In this document: positions 63,968 to 64,000 of the stretch, in pieces
Position numbering within the stretch: the stretch's first letter is position 1
Layout: the number at the start of each line of letters is the position of its first letter
DNA from: Streptomyces luteolifulvus
Lineage (GTDB): Bacteria > Actinomycetota > Actinomycetes > Streptomycetales > Streptomycetaceae
NCBI RefSeq assembly: GCF_008806595.1
Contig: NZ_VZRB01000022.1
Coordinates: forward strand, 83,706 to 147,705
Direction of reading: 5' to 3'
DNA length: 64,000 bases
The notes under the pieces: model-generated
Databases searched by the model: none
The model's input: the letters and a program-made list of their open reading frames with translations, nothing else
What the model was told of the DNA's origin: nothing
Translations under genes and position numbers: made by a program

Positions 63968-64000
63968 TCAGGCTGCGCCTTCGATCGGGTTGAGGGTGAC
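63968..64000 (-). other. Possible C-terminal end of a gene running in from the right edge
   Basis: On the minus strand the last 33 nt read VTLNPIEGAA and a stop codon. This lies just past the terminator and may be the 3' end of a convergent gene. Too little is visible to identify it. Confidence 0.3.

Overview
The window is high-GC chromosomal DNA from a Streptomyces species. It carries HrdB with its long Ala/Lys-rich N-terminal region, the CutR/CutS pair, SepH, a split parE/parC topoisomerase IV, an HPr protein and many actinobacterial DUF families. GTG and TTG starts, 4-nt stop/start overlaps and genes with no Shine-Dalgarno are common. The gene order hrdB, serine protease, parE ... parC ... 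ptsH ... sepH ... cutRS ... dut ... kdpDE is, from memory, the conserved core order seen around hrdB in Streptomyces. No CRISPR array, rRNA, tRNA or intact transposon was seen.

Layout. 0-7 kb: the tail of a FadR-type regulator, the principal sigma factor hrdB, a secreted trypsin-like protease, a small zinc-ribbon-like protein, and parE. 6.4-13 kb: decayed and accessory material. This is a LuxR-type response regulator without its receiver, a DUF485/ActP-like solute:sodium symporter pair, a broken CitB/DctR-type regulator abutting the C-terminal stub of an ABC substrate-binding protein, and an intact CitA/CitB-like two-component pair. 13-18 kb: a Suc/Fer-like ferredoxin under a probable DmdR1 iron box, two divergent citrate synthases (one carrying a DNA-binding domain), and two accessory hypothetical genes. 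18-27 kb: a COG0523 metal GTPase, parC, two coupled M16 peptidases, a c-di-AMP (ydaO) riboswitch driving an M23 cell-wall peptidase, a GntR regulator and ptsH. 27-33 kb: a PatA-like lysine acetyltransferase, DUF5998, an AlkP-superfamily phosphodiesterase and a thymidine kinase. 33-39 kb: a lactate utilisation island (lctP-lutA-lutB-lutC) divergent from a GntR regulator, with two matching operators between them. 39-47 kb: VOC protein, rhodanese, sepH, aldonolactone oxidase, MFS transporter, ferrochelatase and inositol monophosphatase. 47-54 kb: cutRS, small conserved proteins, thioesterase, dut and DUF3710. 54-64 kb: kdpDE without kdpFABC, an OB-fold protein, DUF3159, two TrkA-type K+ regulators, a 31-residue membrane peptide, a KimA-like K+ transporter and an RlmD/TrmA-type RNA methyltransferase.

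Working together. The clearest physiological units are lactate uptake and oxidation under one GntR repressor, a potassium/osmotic group (TrkA pair, KimA-like transporter, orphan KdpDE, with a c-di-AMP riboswitch elsewhere in the window), and a citrate synthase pair in which one member looks like its own regulator. The potassium group with its micro-protein and the regulator-fused citrate synthase locus are the best candidates for undescribed biology.
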